64,000 nucleotides of DNA from JAWKTV01 sp041398905 (GCA_041398905.1 JAWKTV010000004.1:62001-126000), one strand, 5' to 3'; positions 29,438 to 39,792 are shown, counted from the first letter of the stretch. Notes: generated from the sequence alone by a model not told the origin. A program made the numbers and translations.

Positions 29438-30841
29438 GTGCGCTGGAATCTCTTGTTTATTGTCGCGTTGCTCGGGGCGATCTTTCCGGCCGTCGTGTCG
29501 GCGGAGAGCCGGCCCAACTTTCTGCTCATCATCGCCGATGACTCGACGTGGAGTGACTACGGGTTTACCGGGAATCAACAGGTTCACACGCCGCATTTGG
29601 ACGGGCTGCGAACCGAGAGCATGTACCTCTCGCAGATGTACTCGCCGGCGACCACCTGCTCGCCGTCGCGCAATGCCCTGTACTCCGGGTTGTATTGCAT
29701 TCGCAGTGGGGCCTTTCCGAATCACACCCGCTTATACGACGGCACGAAGTCGCTGTTTACGCATTTGAAGGAGCAGGGCTATCGTGTCGGGCTGCAGAAC
29801 AAGTCGCACGTCGGCCCCAGGAAGTCGTACCCGTACGAACAGGTGGGAAGCGGTGCCGACGATGTCGCGGGCACACGCGAGTTCATCGCTCGCAACGTCA
29901 AAGAACCGTGGTTTCTGGCCTTCGCATCGAACGATCCGCACGGCCCCTGGACGCGCGGTCCCAAGCAACGTTACCAGCCCGCGGAGCTGGCTGTTCCGCC
30001 CTATCTGCACGACAACCCCACCACCCGCGAGCAGCTCGCCGCCTACTACGCCGAGATCACGAAACTCGACAACCAGGTCGGTGTGCTGCTGGAGCTGCTG
30101 GAGGAGACCGGGCAGGTCGATGACACGCTGGTGATGTTCGTCAGCGAGCAGGGGAGTTCGTTCCCCTACGGCGGCAAATGGTCGCTGTACGACACCGGTA
30201 TTCGGGTGGCGACGCTCGTCCGCTGGCCGGGGCGCGTCGCGCCGAATTCTTCGAGCGACGCGCTCGTGCAGTACGTCGATGTCGCACCCACGTTCCTCGA
30301 AGCGGCGGGGGTCGATCCGCTCGCCATCACGGTGGGTTGCCCCGATGCCGACGGCCACGATGGCTTCGATGGGCGGAGCTTTCTGGGGATCCTGACCGGT
30401 CAGACGAACCTGCATCGTGACGTCGTGTTCTCGCAACAGACGACGGTGGGGATTCATGGCTTTAAACAGCCGTACCCGATGCGGGCCGCCCGCGATGCCC
30501 GCTACAAACTGATCCGCAATCTGGCTCCCGAGAACACGTACTTCATTGGCGGCATCCACAAGGGCGAACCGATCAGCTCCTGGCGGGAAGATGCGAAGAG
30601 CGACCCCGAACTCGCACGGCGCGTCGAGTGGCTATCGCACCGCCCCGGAGTAGAGTTGTACGACCTCGAAACCGATCCACTGGAGCAGCACAACCTTGCC
30701 GACAGACCGGAGTTGGCGGAAGTGCAGGGCCGCCTGCAGCGGCAGCTTGACGAGTGGATGCGGCAGCAGGGGGACCGGGGACTGGAGACCGAACTGCTCG
30801 CCCCCACCCGACAAGGCAAAGGTGGCGACGGGGCACAATAG
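29438..30841 (+). CDS. Secreted type I sulfatase
   Basis: A 467-residue arylsulfatase-family enzyme with a signal peptide (about 1-22, ending VVSAES). The start is GTG 29438, because a strong GGGAGG is exactly 6 bases upstream; another GTG at 29414 lacks a site. Metal ligands are in NFLLIIADDSTWSDYG. The formylglycine signature is CSPSRNALYSG with the modified residue Cys74. SNDPHGPW and FVSEQGSSFPYGGKWSLYD complete the active site, although the latter is SEQG where many members have DHG. The Cys needs conversion to formylglycine by a maturase. Target is probably a sulfated polysaccharide. It shares a 204-base divergent spacer with the Tat protein gene. Confidence 0.92.
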   Translation: MRWNLLFIVALLGAIFPAVVSAESRPNFLLIIADDSTWSDYGFTGNQQVHTPHLDGLRTESMYLSQMYSPATTCSPSRNALYSGLYCIRSGAFPNHTRLYDGTKSLFTHLKEQGYRVGLQNKSHVGPRKSYPYEQVGSGADDVAGTREFIARNVKEPWFLAFASNDPHGPWTRGPKQRYQPAELAVPPYLHDNPTTREQLAAYYAEITKLDNQVGVLLELLEETGQVDDTLVMFVSEQGSSFPYGGKWSLYDTGIRVATLVRWPGRVAPNSSSDALVQYVDVAPTFLEAAGVDPLAITVGCPDADGHDGFDGRSFLGILTGQTNLHRDVVFSQQTTVGIHGFKQPYPMRAARDARYKLIRNLAPENTYFIGGIHKGEPISSWREDAKSDPELARRVEWLSHRPGVELYDLETDPLEQHNLADRPELAEVQGRLQRQLDEWMRQQGDRGLETELLAPTRQGKGGDGAQ

Positions 30842-30918
30842 CCCGCCCCTCGACGCTGCCCGCCGCCCTCCGATTCTGAAACACACGCAGCCCGACGCAA
30901 CAAGAATCTGAAGACACC

Positions 30919-31356
30919 ATGCTGACCACCACCGATATCCAGCAGCTTATCCCGCATCGCGATCCGTTCCTGTGGATCGACGAGGTGACGGACTACGACG
31001 CGACCCGCATCACGGCCCGCAAGCATCTGCCGGCGGATCTCGATGTCTTTCGGGGACATTATCCACACTTCGGCGTGCTGCCCGGCGTACTCCAGTGCGA
31101 AGCGGCGTTTCAGGCTGGCGCGATCCTCATCGCCACACAGCTGGCCGGGGACGACGGACAGGTGCCGGTGGTCACCCGACTGAACAACACGCAGTTCCGC
31201 CGGCTGGTCCGGCCGGGCGAAACGTTGACCATCGAAGTCGAGATCACCGAACGACTGCAGAACACCTACTTCCTGAAAGGGAAGGTGTCGGTTGACGGCA
31301 AGGTGTCGACGCGATTGGAGTTCGCCTGCACGGCAACCTCAGCGCCTGATGCATAG
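30919..31356 (+). CDS. FabZ/FabA-like 3-hydroxyacyl-ACP dehydratase
   Basis: A 145-residue hot-dog-fold protein. HRDPFLWIDEV matches the FabZ N-terminal motif and FRGHYPHFGVLPGVLQCEAAFQAG contains the catalytic His47 and Glu61 with typical spacing. It is likely to dehydrate 3-hydroxyacyl-ACP in fatty-acid synthesis or a related acyl pathway. FabZ proper usually has HFPxxPxxPG, so HYPHFGVLPG is slightly divergent and a specialised role is possible. The start follows the sulfatase by 77 bases. The next gene, MoxR, follows 144 bases later. Confidence 0.85.
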   Translation: MLTTTDIQQLIPHRDPFLWIDEVTDYDATRITARKHLPADLDVFRGHYPHFGVLPGVLQCEAAFQAGAILIATQLAGDDGQVPVVTRLNNTQFRRLVRPGETLTIEVEITERLQNTYFLKGKVSVDGKVSTRLEFACTATSAPDA

Positions 31357-31500
31357 TCGCCGTCCGCTTTGTGGACGGTCGCGCGAAGTCGCCAGCGGCT
31401 TCGGGTCGCGACAACGCGTGTGACAGCGTACAACAACGTCCGGCGTGAATCGTCACTCGATCGAACCCACTTCGTTTTCCCGTTCGACAGGAACCACCGC

Positions 31501-32517
31501 GTGGCAGGCGACAAGCGAGATTTCGACGACTTCCTCGAAAAGTTCCGCAAGCACCGCGAGGTGATGGTTGAGGAACTTCACAAGGTCATCGTCGGGCAGG
31601 ACGCGGTGATTGAGCAGATTTTGGCCGCAATCTTCACTGGCGGGCACTGCCTGCTCGTCGGTGTGCCGGGACTGGCGAAGACGCTCGTCGTCAGCACGAT
31701 CGCCAAGATCCTCGATGTCGAGTTCAAACGCATCCAGTTCACCCCGGACCTGATGCCTTCGGACATCACCGGGACGAACGTGCTGGAGGAGACGGATTCG
31801 GGACGACGCGAGTTTCGCTTTGTGCAGGGACCAGTCTTCACCAACGTGCTCCTCGCGGACGAAATCAACCGAACCCCGCCGAAGACGCAGGCCGCATTGC
31901 TGCAGGCGATGCAGGAGCGGGAAGTCACGGCCGGCCAGCAGACGTATGACCTGCCCGATCCGTTCTTCGTGATCGCGACACAGAACCCGATCGAGCAGGA
32001 AGGAACCTACCCGCTTCCCGAAGCACAGCTCGACCGGTTCATGTTCAACATCAAGGTCGACTACCCGAATCTGGAAGAAGAGGAGCGGATTCTCGTCGCG
32101 ACCACTTCCGGCGAGCGGAACGAGGTTCGCAAGGTGCTGTCCGCCAAGGCGATTCTGTTCCTGCAGAAGCAGATCAACCAGATCGAGGTCGGTCCGCTGA
32201 CCGTCAGCTACATCGCGCGGCTGGTGCGGGCGACGCGGCCGGCCGATGGCTCCGCCCCGCGGTTCATCAAGGAGTTGATCGACTGGGGGGCCGGTCCCCG
32301 AGCTGGGCAATACCTGATCTACGGAGCCCGCGCGGTCGCAGCGATGGATGGCCGGCCCGCGGTCACGCTCGAAGATGTCCGCCGGGTTGCGGTGCCGGTA
32401 CTCCGGCATCGCATCGCGTGCAACTTCCAGGCCCAGGCCGAAGGCTACGACAGTGATGGCATCATTGCTCGACTGCTGCAGGAGGTGCCCGAGCCCAAGG
32501 TTCCGAAGTATGAGTAG
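31501..32517 (+). CDS. MoxR family AAA ATPase
   Basis: A 338-residue AAA+ ATPase with Walker A GVPGLAKT, a beta-hairpin insertion region (FTPDLMPSDITGTNVLEE), Walker B VLLADEINRTPPKTQAALLQAM, sensor region FVIATQNPIEQEGTYPLPEAQLDRFM and the AAA lid with GASPRxxxxL-like GAGPRAGQYLIYGARA. MoxR ATPases act as chaperones, usually with a DUF58/vWA partner; none follows here. The start is GTG 31501 with AGGA 8 bases upstream; the longer frame to 31369 is not conserved. Confidence 0.92.
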   Translation: MAGDKRDFDDFLEKFRKHREVMVEELHKVIVGQDAVIEQILAAIFTGGHCLLVGVPGLAKTLVVSTIAKILDVEFKRIQFTPDLMPSDITGTNVLEETDSGRREFRFVQGPVFTNVLLADEINRTPPKTQAALLQAMQEREVTAGQQTYDLPDPFFVIATQNPIEQEGTYPLPEAQLDRFMFNIKVDYPNLEEEERILVATTSGERNEVRKVLSAKAILFLQKQINQIEVGPLTVSYIARLVRATRPADGSAPRFIKELIDWGAGPRAGQYLIYGARAVAAMDGRPAVTLEDVRRVAVPVLRHRIACNFQAQAEGYDSDGIIARLLQEVPEPKVPKYE

Positions 32518-32759
32518 CGCGCGACGCAGGGCCGTTCGCGTGTGAGGATGCCCGAGCGAGGTGTTACCGAGTCCGGGAAGGCATCGCCGTCGTCCGCGGG
32601 CCGATGCCCGGTCGCTCGCTGATCGGCGTCAACGTGGCGTTTTTCGCGTTCGGTCGATAGATTTCGGTTCTGGGACGGGCGCGGCCGGGGACGGGCGTAC
32701 CTGCCCGCTGTACGACGCGATCCGCGCACGGATCGCCGCTTGAGGCTGAGGTTACGCCC

Positions 32760-33611
32760 ATGAGTTCGATTTCCTCCCAGGATCAGACGCCCGTGTCGTC
32801 GCCAAACCCTCGTAAACGCGGAGTTCCCGAAGGACTGTGGGTCCGTTGCGACTCCTGCCAGGCGACCATCTTCCGCAAGCATCTGGAGCAGGCCCTTAAC
32901 GTCTGTCCGCACTGCAATCATCACTTCTACGTGCCTGGAAAAATGCGGGTCGCGCAGTTGCTCGACGAGGACAGCTACGAGGAGTGGTTCACCGAACTGT
33001 ACCCCCTCGACCCGCTCGGCTTTGCCGACAAGAAGCCCTACAAGGACCGGCTCGTCGCCGAGCAGAAGAAGACCGGCCTCACCGAGGCCTGCATGGTGGG
33101 CCGCGGATACATGCGGGGGCGTCCGCTGGTGCTCGGACTGACGGACTCGGCGTTCATCATGGGGAGCATGGGTTCGGTGGTGGGCGAGAAACTGACCCGC
33201 GCCGCCGAGGAAGCGACCCGGCTCAAGCTGCCGCTGGTCATCGTCAGCGGGTCTGGCGGCGGTGCCCGCATGCACGAAGGCATCCTGTCGCTGATGCAGA
33301 TGGGCAAAGTCTCAGCGGCCCTCGCGCGGTACAACGCGGCGGGTGGCCTGTTCATTTCCGTGCTCACCAACCCGACAATGGGCGGGGTGGCCGCGAGTTT
33401 TGCGTCGCTGGGCGATGTGGTGATCGCCGAACCAGGTGCGCTGATCGGCTTCGCGGGCCCCCGTGTAGTGAAGGCGACGACCGCCCAAAAGCTGCCCGAC
33501 GACTTTCAGTCGAGCGAGTTCATGCTCAAGCACGGCTTCGTCGACCGCATCGTCTCGCGGCCCGAACTGCGGACCGAGATCGCCCGGATCATCGACTACT
33601 GCGGACTCTAA
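32760..33611 (+). CDS. accD: Acetyl-CoA carboxylase carboxyltransferase subunit beta
   Basis: A 283-residue subunit that, with AccA, transfers the carboxyl group from biotin to acetyl-CoA in the first step of fatty-acid synthesis. The zinc ribbon is Cys30, Cys33, Cys49 and Cys52 (VRCDSC and NVCPHC). The crotonase-type core follows: LTDSAFIMGSMGSVVGEK, IVSGSGGGARMHEG, LTNPTMGGVAASFASLGD and GFAGPRVV. A GAGG lies about 9 bases upstream of the ATG. The 240 bases between moxR and accD hold no gene, so accD probably has its own promoter. Confidence 0.96.
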   Translation: MSSISSQDQTPVSSPNPRKRGVPEGLWVRCDSCQATIFRKHLEQALNVCPHCNHHFYVPGKMRVAQLLDEDSYEEWFTELYPLDPLGFADKKPYKDRLVAEQKKTGLTEACMVGRGYMRGRPLVLGLTDSAFIMGSMGSVVGEKLTRAAEEATRLKLPLVIVSGSGGGARMHEGILSLMQMGKVSAALARYNAAGGLFISVLTNPTMGGVAASFASLGDVVIAEPGALIGFAGPRVVKATTAQKLPDDFQSSEFMLKHGFVDRIVSRPELRTEIARIIDYCGL

Positions 33612-33999
33612 GGCGGAAGGGCCTCCAATGCTGGACGCCCCGGCGAGCTGTCCGCCGGGCCTCACTCCCCGCTGAAGTCACGCAAGACCGACACGGTCGT
33701 CGGTCGACTCCGCGACCATGCACCGACGTCGAGGCCGATTCGCGATCACAGCGGCGGACCGCTCACCGGCTGCCGAGACTCGTTGTTCCATAATCGGTTG
33801 GAAGAGTTCGAATCGACTCACGCATGGGCTGACGGCTCGGCGAATCCAGCCAGTTGACTCAGCGAAAGTATTCTCGCGACGCGGTGCCTGGAAAGATTTC
33901 ATCGACGTGATCGTTGATAATGCACGTCGCCGAATCTCATGATGAGGCGGAGACCGGAAGAGGCATCGGATCCTTAATTCTCTCTGACGTTGTGGAAAC
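33612..33999. other. Intergenic region upstream of the kinase gene
   Basis: The first part has a 7-base hairpin (33639-33645 with 33653-33659) 28 bases after the accD stop, a possible weak terminator. The second part is AT-richer and holds a candidate promoter for the kinase gene. Two short frames, one on each strand, look non-coding. Confidence 0.4.
33914..33943 (+). promoter_or_regulatory. Candidate promoter for the kinase gene
   Basis: TTGATA at 33914-33919 and CATGAT at 33938-33943 are 18 bases apart in an AT-richer segment about 57 bases before the ATG at 34000. Only consensus similarity supports it. Confidence 0.3.
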
Positions 34000-36900
34000 A
34001 TGGGCTCGCCATCTGATCGCGTCGATCGCCCTGCCGCGTCGTCGACGCCCCCGGCCGGTGAGCAAGGAGGTTCGCGCGCCGGAGCGGTGTCGCCGCTGGA
34101 TTTTCCCAGCCAGGGCGATCAGTTGACCTCCGGGGGAGGCTCGGTCGGTGCTGAAGCACCAGAGTTCTCTCCCTCGCAGTTTCGCAGTCAGGGAGACCAG
34201 TCGACCCTCCCTCCGGACGATTCGTTCGGGGATCTGCAACAGATGGGTGACCTTGCGCGGGAGCCGGACGACGAACTGCAACAGATCGATCTGACCGCCC
34301 GATACGAGTTGCTGGGCGAAGCAGGTCGCGGTGGGATGGGGAGGGTTCTCAAAGCGCGCGACCGTCGGCTGAATCGGCTCGTCGCCATCAAGCGGGTTCG
34401 GACCGAGTTCGGCGCGAGCCGTCAGGCGCGGGCTCGATTCCTCACCGAAGCCCGTTCGATCGCTCAGGTCAACCACTTCAACATCGTGCAGGTTTACGAC
34501 TACGGTCGCGACGCCGACGGACCGTTTCTCATACTCGAGTTCGTCGAAGGCCCGACGCTTGCCGAGAATCTCCTCGCGGGTCCGCTCGACGTCGAAACGG
34601 CGATCGACGTCGCCTGCCAACTCTGCGATGGCCTCGCCAAGGCTCACGAGAAAGGGATCATCCATCGCGATATCAAGCCGGCGAACATCCTGCTGACTGC
34701 CGATGGCAACCCGAAGCTGACCGACTTCGGCCTGGCCCGGCAAATGGAACGGGACGACGGTCACACGAAGACGAACGTCGCGATGGGTACGCTCGACTTC
34801 ATGGCGCCCGAGCAGCGTCGCGACGCCAGCGGCGTCGACAGCCGCTGCGATCTGTACAGCGTCGGCGCGACGCTTTACCAAATGCTCACCGGCCGCTCGC
34901 CGAGAGTGATTCGGATCGACGACCTCCCCGCTGGCTACCGCGAGGTCATCGCGCGTACTCTGGAAGAGGACCGTGATCGCCGCCCCGCCTCGGCCCGAGC
35001 GCTGTACAACGAGTTGCGACAGGCGCGAGCCCACAACCGCTCGCGAGTCGGCGGCGCGACGCTCGCCGAAGGGGCCTGCCCCGCGTGCGGAGTCATTAAC
35101 GAAGTGGCGCGCAAGTTCTGCCGCGGCTGCCGCGCCGCGCTGGTCACCACCTGCGTGGCCGAGTCGTGCGGCAATCCGGAACTCAAAGTCTGGGACGATG
35201 TCTGCGGCGAGTGCGGGGCGGGCCAGCAGGAACTTGTCGGGCAGTTGCGGGAGGAGATCGAGACCCAGCTGGATCAGGCCGAGTCGCTGGGGCGCGAGTA
35301 CCGGTTCGACTCCGCGCTCACTCTCTGTGCCTCAGCCATGGAGCGGTCTGGCTCACGCTGGCCGGAACTGACGTCTCGTGCGACGGAACTGCACGCGAAT
35401 CTGACGGCCGCCAGCGATCGTGAGCGAAAACTGTGCGTAGCCATCGAAGCCGACGTCGGCGAGTGCGTCGACCGGCACGACTACACCGCGGCCCTTCGCG
35501 AACTCGACCGCATCCCGGCCCCCCTGCTCAGCTCGTCAGCCGCACAACGGAGCGAACAATGCCGCGCTGCGATCAAGGAGCTGGCGTCGCTGAACCAGAC
35601 GATCCGCCAGCGCATCTCAGCGAAGGCGCTGACGGGATTGAGCGAACTGACCGCTCGCTACCTCGAACTCGATCCGAATCATGCGGCGATCCGCCGCCTG
35701 CACGAGCGGCTGACGAAGCGCGACCAGGACATCGTGGCAGTCGTCGCGAGCGCGCAGGCCTGCTACGACACCAGCGATGACCGCCGCTGCCTGAATTGGC
35801 TCCGCCGCATCCCGGAGGGTACAGACGCCGCCCGCGATGCTCTGCACCGGGCAGCGTCGTTGCGGCTGCAGCAGGTCCAACTACTGGAGCAGCAGCTTGC
35901 CGACATGCCGGCGGCGGCGGTCAAGCTGGCGCTGCTCCGCGAGTATGTCGCCCTGCGTCCGGGTGATGAGGCTCGGGGGAGCGAACTGGCAGGACTCGCG
36001 GCTTTGGTCGAGAGACGCCGTCGCAATCTGATGGTCGTCGGCGCTGCATCGACGATGATCGTCATGGTGGCAACTATCTGGGGTGTGAGCAAACTCTGGA
36101 CATCCCTGGCGACAATCACTCCTGACGCTCCCCCCGACTCTGTCGGCACAACGGCGGCCGTTACTCCCAGCCCCCGCGTTCCTGGCTCGCCACCGGTTGC
36201 GACCGTCCCCCCGGATCGACTCCCGTCCGCTACACCCACCACCACGTCGACCGACTTCACCAACAGTCCCAGGAATCTCCCGGTGACCTTTGGGAGGAGA
36301 ACCCTCGGCGGCTGGCCCTGCGGGGACGTTCACGATGGGGTCGCCACCGAACGAGCCGAACCGCGATCCCGACGGGACGCTCGTCAGCTTCTCGACAGGC
36401 TACTGGCTCGGGGTCACGAAGTGACCCAGGGCAGTGGAAGGTGATGGGCACGACCCCTGGGCCGGCCAGTCGTCAGTGCAGGAGGCCAGTTGTTTCCCGC
36501 CGTGCACATGGACTGGAACGAGCCAGCGAGTTCTGCCGCCAACTGACGGCACGTGAGCAGGCGGCGGCGTCTCGCCGAACTGGAAGTTCCAGTTGCCGAC
36601 GAAGCCAGTGGGGGCTGTCCGCACGACGGCCCGTTCCATTGCGATGGCGTCCCGCTCATACGCCTGGTTCGATGCCAATGCAACCCCGCCGGGGGGGTAT
36701 GCCCATCTGGGGACTGAAGACCGCCAATTCGTGGGTCTGCACGACATGCATGGGAACGTCTGGGAGTGGTGCCGCGACCGCCACGACAACCGCCCGTCGG
36801 CGGCCGATCCCCAGGAGCCACCGGGAATGGCATGATACGCGGAGGAAGCTGAGAACTTCCTCGTGGCTGGCCGACCGCAATGGCACCGTCCCAACCTCCG

Positions 36901-38677
36901 TGCGATACCTGGCTTCCGCGTCGCAGCGTGCCGACCCGCCAGGGGCGTTCGAGCCGCAGCCGCAACGGGGACCATGCCCTCCGCCGCATCAACAACGTCC
37001 CCGGCAGCGCCGACCGAACGCTGCCGTCGCCGCCGGTGACAGACTCCGGCGTTGCCATCCTCGGGACGCATCCCGGTCAGCTCTGGCAAGCGCGTTGCGG
37101 TTGCGTTCCGTTGGGCCCGCCAGCGACGTTCACCATCGGCTCGCCCTCCGAGCCGGACCGCGACAGCGACGAGAACCAGCCTGTCACCCCCCCAGGGCGT
37201 GTGGATCGGCCAGTTCGAGGTCACGCAAAGCCGTGGCAGCAGGTCATGGGGACGACGGCGGGGAACAACTGGCCCTCACCGCAAGCTGAGAATCTCGCGT
37301 TGGCGTCGCCGCCCTGCGCGGCGAGGGCCCGGACTTTCCATCTGTTACGTCAATCACTCCGAAGCTACGAGTTCTGCTGAAACTCGAGACCGAGCAGGCT
37401 GCCGGACGACTCCCCGCCAGGTTGGGAGCCAGCCCCCACCGAGGCAAGGACGCCTGTCGCCGGCTCAACCAATGCGACGCACTTTCGGCGAACACCTCAA
37501 CTCGCAGCAGGCGAACTTCGACGGGACCATCCCTACAACCGACCGGCAGGCCCGAGATCGGGGACGAGGAGGTGGAGCCACGCGTCGAACGCCTGGGGTC
37601 TGCACGACATGCACGGCAACGTCACGAATGGTGCGCCGACAGCTACGCCGACCAGCCGACCGGCGGTGCGATCCATGCACGAACAGGGACCGGCGAGCGA
37701 CCGTGCTGCGGGCGGCGGCTGGTTTGACGCCGAGTGCCGATCGGCGAGCCGCATCGGGCGGAAGTCAACCTATCGCAGCCCACACGCTTCGAATCGCGAT
37801 TGTCCGCATCGAGACGGACACTCGCAGCATCCAGCTCGACCCCACGCTTCATCCTCCAGAGCAAGCGTTGGGAGCGACGTTTTTGGGACAGGAAGCCGGA
37901 CTCCTGGGAGCGAACCTCGGCATGAAGTTCCGCTGGTGCCCGCCGGGGGCGTTTACGATGGGCTCACCGTCGAACGAGCCGGACCGGTCTGCCACCAGCG
38001 AAGAACAGGTCTCCGTGACCTTCACCTGCGGGTTCTGGCTGGGACAATTTGAAGTGACGCAGAGCGAGTGGCAGCGGGTGCTGGGGACGACGCTCGTCCA
38101 GCAGCGAGACAATTTTGACAGCTCGTTACCACTGTACGGCGAAGGTCCGCAGCGGCCAATGTACTACGTCAACCATCATGAGGCGACAGAGTTCTGCGCG
38201 CAACTAACACATCAGGAACAGGCGGCGGGGCGTCTGCCGACCGGTTGGGAGTACCGGCTGCCGACGGAGGCGCAGTGGGAATACGCCTGCCGCGCGGGGG
38301 CCACGACCGCGACGTTCTTCGGGAACAGCCTGGCCAGCACGCAGGCGAACTTCAACGGGAACGTCCCGTACAACGGGGGGGCGACAGGAACGTTCGCGGG
38401 CGGGACGACCGACGTGGGTAGCTACCCGGAAAACGCGTGGGGACTGCACGACATGCATGGGAACGTGTGGGAGTGGTGCGCAGACTGGTACGCGGACAAG
38501 CTGCCGGGGGGCCAAGACCCTTCAGGCCCATTCAGTCAGGCCTCTTACCGAGTGTTCCGGGGCGGCGGTTGGGACAGCCGCGGCCAGGGCTGCCGTGCGG
38601 CGTACCGCGATTGGAATTCGCCTTCGCACCGGTTCGTCAACTTGGGCTTCCGTGTGGCCGCAGTTCGGGTCGAATAG
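34000..38677 (+). CDS. Membrane Ser/Thr protein kinase with three tandem SUMF1-type domains (heavily frameshifted after 36290)
   Basis: The first 760 codons are intact. A Ser/Gly-rich N-terminus is followed by a Hanks-type kinase (residues about 102-345: glycine loop GEAGRGGMGRV, Lys131, HRDIKPAN with Asp224, DFGLA, APEQ). Two zinc-ribbon-like modules come next (CPACG...FCRGC and CGNPE...CGEC), then a coiled helical part and one membrane helix near 676-700. From about 36290 three copies of the SUMF1/formylglycine-generating-enzyme-like domain follow: about 36310-36950, 37090-37790 and 37915-38674. The third is continuous (MGSPSNEPDR, WLGQFEVTQSEW, LPTEAQWEYACRAGA, GLHDMHGNVWEWCADWY, NLGFRVA). 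The first two show the same motifs but change frame every few tens of bases. The third lacks the first of the two catalytic Cys of true FGE. I treat it as one gene; it could be two. Confidence 0.65.
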
Positions 38678-38733
38678 ACCAGTTTGGGTGGCGGAGTGGC
38701 ATGCGTTGCGGACGGCGACCTTGGGGGGCAGCC

Positions 38734-39564
38734 TCATTCATCGTATTCGACGCGTACCAGGTACAGGCCGTGCGGGGGGGCGGTGGGGCCTGCCTGAGCG
38801 CGGTCCTGGCGGGTGATGATCTCGGCCAGCCGGTCGGGGGGCCAGTCGCTCAGGCCGATCTTCACCAACGTGCCGACGATACTGCGGACCATGTTATAGA
38901 GGAACCCGTCACCTGCGATCTCGAACGCCAGGAACTCTGCCGGCAGGATCGGGCTGCGGGATGGGGCGTCGGGGGCAGTTCCAGAGGCACGCCGGCTGAT
39001 CGCACCGGCTGACCAGCCGGTCCAGCGAGGGAGTTCGTCGAGTCGGGCGTCGAACATCGTGCGGACGCTGGTGGCCTTGTTGGGCCAATGGGACTCGAAA
39101 CAGCGGAAGTCGTGCGTCCCCAACAGGGCCGGCAGGGCGGCCCGCATCGCCTCGATGTCGAGCGGTTGCTCGATCCGCCAGGCGTAGCGACTGACAAACG
39201 GGTCGTCATAGCGGGTCCGCCGAATCAGGTAACGGTAGCGCTTGCGACGGGCGTCGTAGGTGGGATGAAACTCCGGTGGGGCGGAGCGGGATTCGAGCAC
39301 GACAATGTCATGGGGCAGTCGGGAACGCAGGGCATCCGGCCAGCGATCGGGCGGGATGGTCGCGTTGGTGCGAAAGCTGGCGACCTGCCCAAGGGCATGG
39401 ACGCCGGCATCGGTGCGGCTCGCGGCGAGTACGGAGGTCGGTTCGCCGGTGAGGTCGGCGAGCGCGGCCTGCAGGACCGACTGGACCGTCGGCCGATCGG
39501 GCTGCACCTGCCAGCCGGCGAAGGCGGTTCCGTCGTAGGCGATGGTTAGCCGGATGACCTGCAT
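38734..39564 (-). CDS. truA: tRNA pseudouridine synthase A
   Basis: Makes pseudouridine at positions 38-40 of the tRNA anticodon stem. The motifs are AYDGTAFAGWQVQP, the catalytic Asp52 in AASRTDAGVHALGQVASF, RRKRYRYLI, HDFRCFESH and FLYNMVRSIVGTLVKIG. The start MQVIRLTIAYDG at 39564 gives 276 residues, slightly long because of a short insertion rich in Ser, Pro and Ala near residue 210. The frame is open 50 codons further upstream without similarity. GAGGA precedes the ATG by about 11 bases. Confidence 0.94.
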   Translation of the reverse strand: MQVIRLTIAYDGTAFAGWQVQPDRPTVQSVLQAALADLTGEPTSVLAASRTDAGVHALGQVASFRTNATIPPDRWPDALRSRLPHDIVVLESRSAPPEFHPTYDARRKRYRYLIRRTRYDDPFVSRYAWRIEQPLDIEAMRAALPALLGTHDFRCFESHWPNKATSVRTMFDARLDELPRWTGWSAGAISRRASGTAPDAPSRSPILPAEFLAFEIAGDGFLYNMVRSIVGTLVKIGLSDWPPDRLAEIITRQDRAQAGPTAPPHGLYLVRVEYDE

Positions 39565-39684
39565 CAATGGTGAATTCCTCGACAGCTCGCGAGCGTCGAA
39601 AGCTGGGCGACGACTCACAGTTGAGAGCGGCGTTGTTGCCGCGAAATCGTGATTCGTACCCTGTTCCGATCGCTCGTCAGCCGA

Positions 39685-39690
39685 TATACT
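39685..39690 (+). promoter_or_regulatory. Candidate -10 element for the small basic protein gene
   Basis: TATACT stands in the AT-richer spacer about 100 bases before the ATG at 39793. A weak TGTTCC lies 17 bases upstream. A second, poorer possibility is TTGAAA at 39743-39748. The assignment is tentative. Confidence 0.3.
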
Positions 39691-39792
39691 CTCGGGCTCG
39701 CGACAAACTAGCAACGTGCCACGCGGCGCGTATCCTCTGTAATTGAAACAGTTTAGCGATCACTTTAGCTGGTCGCGAATGAGGTGAATCCG

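Noticed and set aside
36290..37860. Mobile element or phage insertion as cause of the broken SUMF1 region
   Set aside because: No transposase, terminal repeats or target duplication; sequence is all SUMF1-type.
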